35,695 bases of DNA from SCUN01 sp964343975 (GCA_964343975.1 CAYFLU010000010.1:1-35695), one strand, 5' to 3'; counted from the stretch's first letter, positions 1-9,091 are shown. A program made the numbers and translations. Notes: generated by a model not told the origin, from the letters alone.

Positions 1-4
1 CCGT

Positions 5-81
5 CGGGGCGTAGCGTAGCCTGGTAACGCACCTGCTTTGGGAGCAGGGGATCGCTGGTTCGAATCCAGTCGCCCCGACCA
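5..81 (+). tRNA. tRNA-Pro (anticodon TGG)
   Basis: The segment folds as a complete tRNA. The acceptor stem 5-11 pairs perfectly with 71-77, the discriminator base is A78 and the CCA at 79-81 is encoded. The anticodon stem 32-36/44-48 is fully paired around a seven-base loop whose anticodon is TGG at 39-41. The T-loop sequence GGTTCGAATCC is canonical. C1-G72 pairing at the acceptor end fits bacterial tRNA-Pro. The next gene starts 12 bases downstream. No integrase or duplicated tRNA 3' end is visible in the window. Confidence 0.97.
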
Positions 82-93
82 CCATCGTGTCCC

Positions 94-474
94 ATGTCGG
101 CTGACCGCGCGCGCCTCCGCCTGCTCATCATCGACGATGAAGTCGATGTGCTCGATGTCCTCGGGAGCACCGCTCCCGCCTATGCCTTTGATCCGATCGT
201 CGTCTCTTCGGTCGCCCAGGCCGTCCGGGTCGTGACCGAAGGGCACGCCATCGACGTCGTCGTGTGCGATATGTCGATGCCGGATGGCGGCGCCGAAGCC
301 TGGCTGCGTGCCGTTGCCACCCATCGCCCTGAACTGGCGGCCAAAACCATCGTCATTACCGGCTGGTCCGGGCATGGCGAATCGCCGCTGGCCGGCGTAG
401 ACCCGGACCGCTACCTCTATAAGCCGTTTTCGATGTCGGACGTCCGTCGACTGGCGGATCAGCTGCTGGGCTGA
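94..474 (+). CDS. Stand-alone response-regulator receiver protein
   Basis: This 126-residue protein is a single receiver (CheY-like) domain with no output domain. The acidic pocket is D14-D15-E16, the phospho-acceptor is D59 in CDMSMP, the switch threonine is T89 in VITG, and the conserved lysine is K110 in LYKPF. It would act in the cytoplasm as a phosphate acceptor or a partner-binding switch. No kinase is adjacent; the nearest is the hybrid kinase about 9 kb downstream, and a link to it would be speculation. It starts 12 bases after the tRNA-Pro gene. I see no clear Shine-Dalgarno, so the ATG at 94 is chosen because it places the first beta strand correctly. Confidence 0.9.
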   Translation: MSADRARLRLLIIDDEVDVLDVLGSTAPAYAFDPIVVSSVAQAVRVVTEGHAIDVVVCDMSMPDGGAEAWLRAVATHRPELAAKTIVITGWSGHGESPLAGVDPDRYLYKPFSMSDVRRLADQLLG

Positions 475-539
475 CCCGGTCCGCAAGCCCCGCTGCGTCT
501 GCCGTGAAGTCTGGCAGCGTTTATGCAGTTTCACCGGGC

Positions 540-1448
540 ATGTTCGGGAAACCGTGGACGCTCGTCCTTGCCGCTGGTGCCGGTCGTCGATTGTCGAAAG
601 TGACCGGGCACGTGCCCAAGCAGTTCTTCCGTCCGGCCGATGGGCCGTCGTTGCTCGAGACGACGCTCGATCGACTCGGAGACGTCGCGGCGCCGACGCG
701 CACGGTCACGGTGGTCGATCGGACTCACGGCCGGTTCGTCGCTGACCTCCACCTCGGACGTCGCCTCGGACAAGTCCTGTATCAAGAGCAAGATAGAGGC
801 ACCGCCACGGGTGTTCTGCTCGGCCTCACGTCGATTTTGGCGGAGGCGCCCGACGCGCTGATGATCCTCACGCCTTCCGATCACGCGGTGTCGCAGGGCT
901 GGCAGTTCCGCGCGGGCCTGTCGATGGCGATGGGGGAGGTCTCGACCGGTCGCACCGATCTGGTCTTGTTCGGCGCAGAACCGACCAATGCGAGCTCGGA
1001 TTACGGCTGGATTTCTCCGGGAACAGAGGCCGGATCCGTCCGTCTGGTCGACACCTTTGTCGAGAAGCCGACACGTGACGTGGCGTCGGAGCTGCTGAAG
1101 GCCGGCGCTGTGTGGAACACGATGGTGTTGCTTGGCCGTGCCTCGAAGCTGTGGCGGTTGTTCGAGACGTACCTGCCGGAACACGCGCGCGTGTTCGGCG
1201 AGGCCCGGCAGATGAATGCGGCGTCCCGGGCGGCGTTTCTGGCAGAGGCGTACCCGGCGCTCCCCGCGGCGGATTTCTCGCGCGATGTTCTCACGCCCGC
1301 GAACGGGCTTTCGCTCTACACTTGGCCCGCCTCCATGGGTTGGAGCGACCTCGGGACGCCGGAGCGATTCAACGCGTGGAACCGGACGCTCGGTCGCTGG
1401 GCCATGCCGGGCACCGAACACTATGCCGCCGCGCCCATTCGCTACTGA
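540..1448 (+). CDS. Sugar-phosphate nucleotidyltransferase (mannose-1-phosphate guanylyltransferase-like)
   Basis: The 302-residue protein belongs to the nucleotidyltransferase fold that joins an NTP and a sugar 1-phosphate to give an NDP-sugar and pyrophosphate. The nucleotide-binding signature LAAGAGRRL is at residues 10-18, followed by a conserved lysine at K27. Other family marks are DRGTATGVL, the metal-binding TPSDH at 111-115 and VEKP at 174-177. The overall pattern is closest to GDP-mannose-type enzymes, but the substrate cannot be read from sequence. I chose the ATG at 540; a GTG at 504 would add 12 residues, and neither has a convincing Shine-Dalgarno. Its last 26 bases overlap the start of glgP, so the two genes are probably co-translated. 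Confidence 0.85.
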   Translation: MFGKPWTLVLAAGAGRRLSKVTGHVPKQFFRPADGPSLLETTLDRLGDVAAPTRTVTVVDRTHGRFVADLHLGRRLGQVLYQEQDRGTATGVLLGLTSILAEAPDALMILTPSDHAVSQGWQFRAGLSMAMGEVSTGRTDLVLFGAEPTNASSDYGWISPGTEAGSVRLVDTFVEKPTRDVASELLKAGAVWNTMVLLGRASKLWRLFETYLPEHARVFGEARQMNAASRAAFLAEAYPALPAADFSRDVLTPANGLSLYTWPASMGWSDLGTPERFNAWNRTLGRWAMPGTEHYAAAPIRY

Positions 1449-3885
1449 ACGTCTCGGTCGAGACCGCGCCTCTCTGGAAGCGTCGCTCGCCAACGAACTC
1501 ATCTACACGATGGGGAAGGACCCCATCACCGCCACGCCACGCGACTGGTTCAACACCACCGCGTACACCGTGCGCCAGCGTCTCATCGAGCAGTGGATGG
1601 AGACGATGCGCAGCTACTACCGGACGGATGCGAAGCGGGTGTACTACTTCTCGCTCGAGTTTCTGACCGGCCGGTTGCTCGCCAACGGCCTCATCAATCT
1701 CGGTTGCGAAGACGCCTGCCGCGAGGCGTTGCGCAACCTCAATCTCGACCTCAGCCAGATCGAAGAAATCGAGCAGGACGCCGCGCTGGGCAACGGCGGC
1801 CTTGGCCGACTGGCCGCCTGCTTCCTCGATGCGATGGCCACGCTCTCGCTGCCGGGCTACGGCTACGGCATCCGCTACGAGTACGGCATGTTCCAGCAAC
1901 GCATCGAACATGGGGCGCAGGTGGAGCGGCCCGACAACTGGCTGCGTGACGGCAATCCGTGGGAATTCGCGCGGCCGGAAGTGCTCTTTCCCGTGAAGTT
2001 CGGCGGCCGCGTTGTGCAGTTCACCGACGAGCGCGGTGACGAGCGCTTCCACTGGGTCGACACCGAAGAGGTGATGGCGCAGGCGTTCGACACGCCGGTG
2101 CCCGGCTACGGCACGTCCACGGTGAACAACATGCGGTTGTGGGCCTCGCGCGCGTCGCAGGACTTCAACCTCAACCAGTTCAACGCGGGCAACTACCTGA
2201 AGGCCGTTGAAGAGAAGAACGAATCGGAGAACCTCTCGAAGGTTCTCTATCCGAGCGACACGACGACGCAGGGGCGGGCGCTGCGGCTGAAGCAGCAGTA
2301 CTTCTTCGTCTGTGCGTCGATCCAGGACATCCTGCGCCGCTTTTTCAGCGCGCACGACAGCCTCGACGATCTGCCGGACAAGGTGGCGATTCAGCTCAAC
2401 GACACGCACCCGGCGATCGCCATTCCCGAGCTGATGCGCGTGCTGATGGACGTGCACGGTCTGGCGTGGAATCGCGCCTGGAACATCACGCAGCGCGTGT
2501 TCTCGTATACGAACCATACGCTGATGCCTGAGGCGCTCGAGACGTGGCCGGTGGCCATGTTCGAGCGGTTGCTGCCGCGGCACCTGCAGATCATTTACGA
2601 GATCAATCAGAAGTTCCTCGATGAGGTCCGGCATCGCGAGCCCGGCGACGTGGACAAGCTCCGGCGTCTGTCGATCATCGACGAGGATCAGGGGCGACGC
2701 GTGCGCATGGCCTATCTGGCCATCGTCGGCAGTCACACGGTGAACGGCGTGTCGGAGATCCACTCCGACCTGATGAAGGCCACGATCTTCGCGGAGTTCC
2801 ATGCGCTGTGGCCGGACCGGTTCATCAACATCACGAACGGCATCACGCCGCGCCGGTGGTTGCGGCAGGCCAATCCGGCGTTGTCGTCGCTCGTCACCTC
2901 GGCGATCGGCGATGGCTGGGTGCGTGATCTTGACCGCTTGCGCGAGCTCGCCCCGTCGGCCGACCATCCCGAGTTCCGGTCGCGCTTCCGCGCGGTGAAG
3001 CACGCGGAGAAAGTGCGGCTCGCCCGGCGCATCCATGATGTGACCGGCGTGCGTGTGGACCCGTCGTCGGTCTTCGACGTCCAGATCAAGCGCATCCATG
3101 AATACAAGCGCCAGTTGATGAACGTGCTGCACGTGATCACCCGGTACAACCGCCTCCGCGCGGGCCGCGGTTCGGACGTGCGGCGCACGGTGATCATCGC
3201 CGGCAAGGCCGCGCCGGGCTATGCGATGGCCAAGCTCATCATCCGGCTGATCCACGGCGTGGCGGATGTGGTGAACTTCGATCCGGCGATCGGCGACCGG
3301 TTGAAGCTCGTGTTCCTGCCCGACTACAACGTGTCGAACGCGGAGAAGATCATTCCGGCCGCTGAGCTGTCGGAGCAGATCTCGCTTGCCGGCACCGAGG
3401 CGTCCGGCACGGGGAACATGAAGCTCGCGCTGAATGGGGCGCTCACGATCGGCACGCTCGACGGCGCGAATATCGAAATCGGCCGCGAAGTGGGTGCCGA
3501 GAACATCTTCACGTTCGGTCTGACCGCCGATGATGTGGCGGGATGGCGCGCCGCGGGGTACGACCCGGCGGCCCTGTACCGACAGAACGACGAGCTGCGT
3601 CACGCCCTCGACATGATTCGCGAAGGCTACTTCTCGATGGAGGAGCCGAGCCGGTTCCTGCCGATCGTCGACGCGCTGCTGTCGCACGGCGACCACTACA
3701 TGCTGCTGGCTGATTACGCCGACTACGTCGCGTGCCAGGATCGTGTCGACGCGCTGTACGGGCAGCCCGATGAATGGACGCGACGGGCGATCCTGAACGT
3801 CGCAGGCATGGGGCGCTTCTCGTCGGACCGGGCCATCCACGAGTACGCCACGCGAATCTGGAACGTGCAGCCCGTGCGCAGTTAA
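1423..3885 (+). CDS. glgP: Glycogen/starch phosphorylase
   Basis: Glycogen phosphorylase (GT35) removes glucose from alpha-1,4-glucan ends with phosphate, releasing glucose 1-phosphate. The 820-residue length matches family members of about 800-840 residues. The N-terminal half carries YFSLEFLTGR, ALGNGGLGRLAACFLD and GYGIRYEYGMF. The C-terminal half has IQLNDTHPAIAIPELMR, the cofactor region QIKRIHEYKRQ, and EASGTGNMKLALNGA, where K667 is the expected pyridoxal-phosphate lysine. I start it at ATG 1423, inside the nucleotidyltransferase gene, because this gives a normal short N-terminus. The reading frame stays open further upstream, but that part is the shadow of the other gene. A TonB-type receptor follows after 23 bases, so the transcript may continue. 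No glycogen synthase or branching enzyme gene is in the window. Confidence 0.95.
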   Translation: MPPRPFATERLGRDRASLEASLANELIYTMGKDPITATPRDWFNTTAYTVRQRLIEQWMETMRSYYRTDAKRVYYFSLEFLTGRLLANGLINLGCEDACREALRNLNLDLSQIEEIEQDAALGNGGLGRLAACFLDAMATLSLPGYGYGIRYEYGMFQQRIEHGAQVERPDNWLRDGNPWEFARPEVLFPVKFGGRVVQFTDERGDERFHWVDTEEVMAQAFDTPVPGYGTSTVNNMRLWASRASQDFNLNQFNAGNYLKAVEEKNESENLSKVLYPSDTTTQGRALRLKQQYFFVCASIQDILRRFFSAHDSLDDLPDKVAIQLNDTHPAIAIPELMRVLMDVHGLAWNRAWNITQRVFSYTNHTLMPEALETWPVAMFERLLPRHLQIIYEINQKFLDEVRHREPGDVDKLRRLSIIDEDQGRRVRMAYLAIVGSHTVNGVSEIHSDLMKATIFAEFHALWPDRFINITNGITPRRWLRQANPALSSLVTSAIGDGWVRDLDRLRELAPSADHPEFRSRFRAVKHAEKVRLARRIHDVTGVRVDPSSVFDVQIKRIHEYKRQLMNVLHVITRYNRLRAGRGSDVRRTVIIAGKAAPGYAMAKLIIRLIHGVADVVNFDPAIGDRLKLVFLPDYNVSNAEKIIPAAELSEQISLAGTEASGTGNMKLALNGALTIGTLDGANIEIGREVGAENIFTFGLTADDVAGWRAAGYDPAALYRQNDELRHALDMIREGYFSMEEPSRFLPIVDALLSHGDHYMLLADYADYVACQDRVDALYGQPDEWTRRAILNVAGMGRFSSDRAIHEYATRIWNVQPVRS

Positions 3886-3908
3886 AGAAGCTGGTACCAT
3901 GTGCAGCG

Positions 3909-6266
3909 ATGCCCGCATCCGCTGCGCTGTTGCTGTGGCTCTTTATTAAATCCACGCTTGCCCCGCATGAACCGGCGGGAGTGATCGTGCCGGCGGCCGA
4001 CTTGCCGTCGGCGCGCTCGGCCTACGGGTGGCTCGAGACCACCGCGCCACAAATCATTGCGGACCGCTTCGATGCCGGCGGCTTGACGATCGGCCGCCCG
4101 GCGCGCCTCGGCGTGCATGGGACCTCGGCGGCCGATACGACCTATCGCGTGAACGGTCTCGATGCCACCAGTACGCTGCGTCCGGGCTTGCCGATGGTGC
4201 TGCCCGACGTCGTGGGCGCGGCCACGATCGGCGTCACGCGGATGCCAAGCGATGTCTCGATGAATGCGCCCGGTCCTGTGGTCGACTGGGATCCGTTGCC
4301 GGGGACCAAGCGCGCGCTCATCGCCGAAACGTATTTCATGATGCCGCGCTGGTCGATCGAGCCGAGCTCCGCGAGCGCGCTGCCGGCGCAGCAGCTGAAG
4401 TCGATGGGCGACGGCTCGTTGTTGCTCGCGGGTGAGCTCACGCCGGGGGTCGCGTCGGCCATGTTCGCCGGACACTGGTCTCGCGCTGAGCGCCTCGATC
4501 GCAATGACCCGACGCAGAAGCGCGGACAGCAACTCTCGCTGGTGGGCAACATCACCTACACGCCGACGTCGATCGATCAGGTGCAGGGCACGGCCATCAT
4601 CCAGCGCGCCGAGTCATCCACGTTCGCTACGGGGACCTCACCCACGCAAAGCTTCGGCACCACGCAGCTGATGTGGCGCCGCGCCGAGAAGGGCCACGCC
4701 ACGTACCGCATTGGCGGCGGCATTCAGTGGGCGGACACCAGCACGACGCCTGCGTCGACGATGACGCTCGACAGCGCACTGGGCGGGGCCGTGTATCCGG
4801 CGCTCTTTCGGCCCGAAGGCAAGGAGACGGCGATGCGTGTCTCCGCGGACATCGCGCTGGCGCCGGTCTCTGCCTTCGGCGTGATGCATCGGCTGCGCGC
4901 GTGGGGCTCGTTCGATCGCTCGAGCATGACGCCGACGCTCGCCGGCGCGCTGACCCTGGCCGAGACCGTCGACGGCACGGCCGCGCGCGTGTGGCGCGTC
5001 GATGTGCCCACGAGTACACCGTCGTGGACGTCGTCGACGGGCGGACTCTTCGCGAGCGATCGCATGGGCAGCGAGCAGCGGTGGATCGAACTCGGCGTGC
5101 GCGCCGAGTCGCTGTCGGCGTCGAACGGCGGCGCCACGAACATCCGCTGGTCGAACGTCTATCCGCACGCGGCGTTCTCGCTCTCGAGCGACCTCACGGG
5201 CCTCGGCGTGTTCGGGTCGTACAGCCGCGCGGGCGCGCGCTTGCCGGCGATGGCGCTCGCGTTTGGCGATGTGAACGCGCCGAATGCGCGCGTGTATCGC
5301 TGGATCGACGCGAACGCCAACGGCGTTGTCGACGGCACGGAGGGCACGGGCAGTCTCATCGCGCGTGTCGGGCCCGGCGGCGCAAGCGGACTCACGGCGG
5401 TCGACCCGTCGCTGAAGCGGCCCGTCATCGACTTGCTGCTCGGCGGTGTGCGCTACGAGACGGCGCAGTTTGCCATCACGGCCACGGCCATCGTGCGCAA
5501 GGAGAAGGACTTCGTTCGCGCGATCGCCGATGGGGGCGCGGCGTACACGACGGTGACGCAGGCGGATCAGGGCGCGGACTTCACGCATCCGAGCGACGAC
5601 CAGCAGCTTGTGGCCTACAGCCGCACCGCCACGAGCTTCGGGCTCGATCACTACACGCTCACGAATCCGGCGTCGGTCGGCACCGGCTCGATGTACGCGC
5701 TCGACATCACGGCGCAGTATCGCGGCACGCGCGCCCGGCTCGCGTTCTCGGCGGCAGCGGTGAAGACGACCGCGACGGCCGCCAATCGCGGATTCCGCGC
5801 GGACGAGAATGACCCCGGCATGATCGGGGAAATCCCCGCTGATCCGAATGCCTCATCGTTCGCCACGCAGGCGCGGCCGTACTTCGATCGCGGCTACATC
5901 GGCAAGATCATGGGCGTGTTCAATCTCGGCGCCGGCGCCACGCTCGGCATCGTGACGCGCTATCAGGATGGTCAGCCGTTCGCGCGTGTGGCCGTCGTCA
6001 ACGGCCTCGCGCAGGGCCCCGAGGCGGTGGTGACCTACGCCAATGGCCGGCCCACGCGTTTCACCTACATCCAGACCACGGATGTTCGGCTGCAGAAGCT
6101 GATTCCGTTCGGGAACGGCTCCATCACCGTGATCGTGGACGCCTTCAACGTCTTCAACATCGGCCGCGAAGTCGAGGAGTACGTCTTGACGAGCACCGCA
6201 TTCCGCTCGGTGTCGGCGATCGAGCCGCCCCGCACGCTGCGTCTGGGGTTCCGCTTCTCCTTCTGA
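3909..6266 (+). CDS. TonB-dependent receptor-like outer-membrane protein
   Basis: The 785-residue protein has a short hydrophobic N-terminus (residues 4-16), a plug-like region at about 40-130 containing YRVNGLD and VGAATIGVTRMPSD, then a long stretch of alternating hydrophobic residues fitting a 20+ strand barrel. It ends DAFNVFNIG, then LRLGFRFSF; a terminal phenylalanine is the usual outer-membrane assembly signal. TonB-type receptors import scarce ligands across the outer membrane. The N-terminal carboxypeptidase-like domain common in Acidobacteriota relatives is absent, and I cannot identify a TonB box. A DANANGVVDGTEG loop near residue 470 resembles a calcium-binding loop. It lies 23 bases after glgP and is followed by a secreted S9 peptidase, so an oligosaccharide or peptide ligand is possible. 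The ligand is unknown. Confidence 0.78.
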   Translation: MPASAALLLWLFIKSTLAPHEPAGVIVPAADLPSARSAYGWLETTAPQIIADRFDAGGLTIGRPARLGVHGTSAADTTYRVNGLDATSTLRPGLPMVLPDVVGAATIGVTRMPSDVSMNAPGPVVDWDPLPGTKRALIAETYFMMPRWSIEPSSASALPAQQLKSMGDGSLLLAGELTPGVASAMFAGHWSRAERLDRNDPTQKRGQQLSLVGNITYTPTSIDQVQGTAIIQRAESSTFATGTSPTQSFGTTQLMWRRAEKGHATYRIGGGIQWADTSTTPASTMTLDSALGGAVYPALFRPEGKETAMRVSADIALAPVSAFGVMHRLRAWGSFDRSSMTPTLAGALTLAETVDGTAARVWRVDVPTSTPSWTSSTGGLFASDRMGSEQRWIELGVRAESLSASNGGATNIRWSNVYPHAAFSLSSDLTGLGVFGSYSRAGARLPAMALAFGDVNAPNARVYRWIDANANGVVDGTEGTGSLIARVGPGGASGLTAVDPSLKRPVIDLLLGGVRYETAQFAITATAIVRKEKDFVRAIADGGAAYTTVTQADQGADFTHPSDDQQLVAYSRTATSFGLDHYTLTNPASVGTGSMYALDITAQYRGTRARLAFSAAAVKTTATAANRGFRADENDPGMIGEIPADPNASSFATQARPYFDRGYIGKIMGVFNLGAGATLGIVTRYQDGQPFARVAVVNGLAQGPEAVVTYANGRPTRFTYIQTTDVRLQKLIPFGNGSITVIVDAFNVFNIGREVEEYVLTSTAFRSVSAIEPPRTLRLGFRFSF

Positions 6267-6284
6267 TCCGTTCATCAGCCCGGC

Positions 6285-6314
6285 CCGCGCGGACGCTGCT
6301 ATAGTTCCGCGCGG
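6285..6314 (+). promoter_or_regulatory. Hairpin overlapping the S9 peptidase ribosome binding site
   Basis: Nine-base arms at 6285-6293 and 6306-6314 are perfect inverted copies separated by 12 bases. The right arm runs into the strong Shine-Dalgarno GGAGG at 6313-6317, six bases before the ATG at 6324. The hairpin could end the receptor transcript or modulate translation of the peptidase. It has no U-tract, so a simple intrinsic terminator is not certain, and nine-base arms could arise by chance in GC-rich DNA. Confidence 0.4.
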
Positions 6315-6323
6315 AGGTTGGGT

Positions 6324-9023
6324 ATGAAGTGGGTCGTCCGTCTCGGGAGTGTGCTTGTCTTTGCGGCTGCCACGGCGCCGCTCGCCGCGCAGAAGCCGGC
6401 CGAACGCGCGTTGCCGAAGCCGAACTATGAGCTGGCATCGCAGTGGTCATCGGCCAAGATCGGCAAGCTGATCTTCGACACCGCGGTGACGCCGCACTGG
6501 CTCGAGTTCAGCGACCGGTTCTGGTACACGTTCGAGACGCCGGCCGGGCGCAAGTGGTGGTTCGTCGATCCGGTGAAGAAGACGAAGACCGCGATGTGGG
6601 ACAACGCGAAGATGGCCGCGAATCTCACGCGCATTCTGCGCACGCCGTACGACGCGCAGCACCTGCCGATCAACCAGATCAAGTTCATCGACAACGACAC
6701 GAAGGTCCGCTTCAGCGTGGATCTGCCGACCGAGGCCAAGGTGCTCTCGACCGACGGCGCCGAGCTCGGCGGACTGCAGCAGCAGACCGAGCAAACCGAT
6801 CAGACGGGCCGGCAGGGCGGCGCCGGCCGCGGCGGTCAGCAGACGACGCAGCAACAGCAGGGCGGCCGCGGTCGTGGCGGCGCCAACGGCGGCGCGCCGG
6901 CCGGGCAGAAGCGGTGGTGGCTCGAATACGAGTTCTCGACCGAGAAGCTCGTGCTGAACGACAAGTACGAGCCGGAGAAGGCCAAGCCGACCTGGGCGAC
7001 GGTGTCACCCGACAAGCAGACGATCCTCTTCGCGCGCGGGCACAACCTCTTCATGATGGACGCGGCCAACTACGCGAAGGCGCAGGCCAAGGCCGATGAT
7101 CCGTCGATTGCCGAGACGCAGCTGACGACCGACGGCGAGAAGGACTACAGCTACGCGCGGAACCTCCAGGGCCAGGGTGGCGAGGATCAGCAGAACGACC
7201 AGGGCGGCGGACAGGGCGGTCAGGGCGGCGGCAACGCGGCCGCGCGCACGACGCCGACCGAGCAGGACAAGAAGTTCGGGCCCCGCGTGCCGGCCGTGGG
7301 CATCAGCTGGTCGCAGGACAACAAGAAGTTCGCGCTCACGCGTTCGGACTCGCGCAAGGTCGCCGATCTGTGGGTGATCAACGCGCTGTCGAATCCGCGG
7401 CCGACGCTCGAGACCTACAAGTACGGCATGCCCGGTGAGGAGAACCAGCCGCAGGAGGAAGCCTGGGCGTTCGACATCGCGGCGAAGAAGGGCACGAAGC
7501 TGAAGACGGACGAGTTCAAGGACCAGCAGATGGGCCTGAACACGGCGCCGGTGTCGAACCTGCAGCGCGAGAAGCAGGAAACCGAATCGCGCTGGCTCAC
7601 GATCGACGGGTCGAAGATCTACTTCAACCGCACCTCGCGCGACCTGAAGCGCATCGACATCGTGGAGTCGGATACGGCGACTGGCGAGTCGAAAGTCGTC
7701 ATCCCGGAGCGCTCGAACACCTATATCGAGATCCAGCCGCTGCGCACGCTCAAGACCGCCACGGGCGCCACGCAGCTGATCCACTGGTCGGAGCGCGACG
7801 GGTGGGGCCACTACTACCTCTATGACAGCACCGGAAAACTGATCCGCCAGATCGAGAGCGGCGAGTACCAGTGCATGGGCATCACCGGCATCGACGAGAA
7901 GACGCGCACGCTCTACTTCACGGCGGCCGGCCGCGAGGCCGGCGAGGATCCGTACTACACGCATCTTTACAGCGTCGGCATCGACACCGGCACCGTGAAG
8001 TTGCTCGATCCGGGCAACTTCAACCACACCGCCGCGATGAACGACAAGAACACGTTCTTTGTCGACACGTGGTCGCGTGTGAACTCGGCGCCCGAGTCGG
8101 CGCTCTACGATGCCGCCGGCGCGAAGGTGATGGATCTCGAGAAGACGGACCTGACGGCGGCGCTCGCGCAAGGCTTCAAGTTCCCCGAGCCGTTCATGGT
8201 CAAGGCCGACGACGGCATCACGGATCTCTACGGCGTGATGTTCAAGCCGTTCGACTTCGACGACACGAAGAAGTATCCGATCATCGAGTACGTCTACCCG
8301 GGTCCGCAGACCGAGAGCGTCGACAAGGCGTTTTCGCCGCGCGACTGGCAACAGACGCTCGCCAACGTCGGCTTCATCGTGATCGAGGTGGGCAATCGCG
8401 GCGGCAACCCGTCGCGGTCGAAGTGGTACCACAACTACGGCTACGGCAACCTCCGCGACTACGGCGTGCCCGACAAGAAGGCGGCCGTCGAACAGCTGGC
8501 GAAGAAGTACGCGTGGATCGACATCTCGCGCGTCGGCATGTGGGGCCACTCAGGCGGCGGGTTCATGACGGCCGCGTCGATGTTCGGCTATCCCGACTTC
8601 TACAAGGTCGGCATCTCCGAAAGCGGCAACCACGACAACAGCATCTACAACCGCTGGTGGAGTGAGAAGCACGATGGCGTGAAGGAACTGCCGCCGGACA
8701 AGGACGGCAAGGTCAAGTTCGAATACGACATCGACAAGAACCAGGACATTGCCAAGAACCTGAAGGGGCATTTGCTCCTGATCACGGGCGACATCGACAA
8801 CAACGTGCACCCGTCGAACACGTACCGCGTGATGGATGCGCTCATCAAGGCCAACAAGCGCTTCGACTTCATCCTGCTGCCGGGGCAGCGTCACGGCTAC
8901 GGCACGATGAGCGACTACGCGGCGTGGCGCCGCATCGACTACTTCACGCAGTGGTTGCTCGGCGTGTCGCAGGACGAGATCGACATGCTGGAACTCCAGC
9001 GGGAGCGCCAGATCAAGAAGTAG
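6324..9023 (+). CDS. Secreted S9 family peptidase (dipeptidyl-peptidase IV type)
   Basis: The 899-residue protein has a signal peptide (residues 1-23, cleavage near PLAAQ), a long N-terminal beta-propeller of the DPP-IV type, and a C-terminal alpha/beta hydrolase. The predicted triad is S743 in WGHSGGGF, D825 in GDIDNNVH and H857 in PGQRHGYG. Such enzymes cleave dipeptides or short peptides from N-termini outside the inner membrane. Two inserts rich in Gly, Gln and Arg interrupt the propeller at about residues 150-195 and 281-308, making it longer than the usual 700-800 residues. The start is fixed by GGAGG at 6313-6317; a TTG at 6318 is also in frame but has worse spacing. The exact specificity is not readable. 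Confidence 0.92.
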   Translation: MKWVVRLGSVLVFAAATAPLAAQKPAERALPKPNYELASQWSSAKIGKLIFDTAVTPHWLEFSDRFWYTFETPAGRKWWFVDPVKKTKTAMWDNAKMAANLTRILRTPYDAQHLPINQIKFIDNDTKVRFSVDLPTEAKVLSTDGAELGGLQQQTEQTDQTGRQGGAGRGGQQTTQQQQGGRGRGGANGGAPAGQKRWWLEYEFSTEKLVLNDKYEPEKAKPTWATVSPDKQTILFARGHNLFMMDAANYAKAQAKADDPSIAETQLTTDGEKDYSYARNLQGQGGEDQQNDQGGGQGGQGGGNAAARTTPTEQDKKFGPRVPAVGISWSQDNKKFALTRSDSRKVADLWVINALSNPRPTLETYKYGMPGEENQPQEEAWAFDIAAKKGTKLKTDEFKDQQMGLNTAPVSNLQREKQETESRWLTIDGSKIYFNRTSRDLKRIDIVESDTATGESKVVIPERSNTYIEIQPLRTLKTATGATQLIHWSERDGWGHYYLYDSTGKLIRQIESGEYQCMGITGIDEKTRTLYFTAAGREAGEDPYYTHLYSVGIDTGTVKLLDPGNFNHTAAMNDKNTFFVDTWSRVNSAPESALYDAAGAKVMDLEKTDLTAALAQGFKFPEPFMVKADDGITDLYGVMFKPFDFDDTKKYPIIEYVYPGPQTESVDKAFSPRDWQQTLANVGFIVIEVGNRGGNPSRSKWYHNYGYGNLRDYGVPDKKAAVEQLAKKYAWIDISRVGMWGHSGGGFMTAASMFGYPDFYKVGISESGNHDNSIYNRWWSEKHDGVKELPPDKDGKVKFEYDIDKNQDIAKNLKGHLLLITGDIDNNVHPSNTYRVMDALIKANKRFDFILLPGQRHGYGTMSDYAAWRRIDYFTQWLLGVSQDEIDMLELQRERQIKK

Positions 9024-9032
9024 CGGCCGGGG

Positions 9033-9071
9033 CCCCGGGGCAGTGGGTCGCCACGACCCTCCGCCCCGGGG
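9033..9071 (+). terminator. Strong two-step hairpin after the S9 peptidase
   Basis: Ten bases after the stop codon, nine-base arms 9033-9041 and 9063-9071 pair perfectly. Inside them a second stem, GGGTCG with CGACCC, pairs around a three-base loop. The stacked structure is very stable and well placed to end the upstream transcript. There is no U-tract, so it may stop transcription only with Rho, or protect the mRNA 3' end. Confidence 0.6.
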
Positions 9072-9091
9072 CTGACGGCCTCGCGTCACCC

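Noticed and set aside
1..474. tRNA-Pro as an integration site for a mobile island
   Set aside because: No integrase, no repeated tRNA 3' end and no change in composition downstream.
1369..3918. 849-codon open frame antisense to glgP
   Set aside because: High GC third positions leave the antisense frame free of stops. The predicted protein is Arg/His/Val-rich with no domain, while the plus strand encodes a clear phosphorylase.
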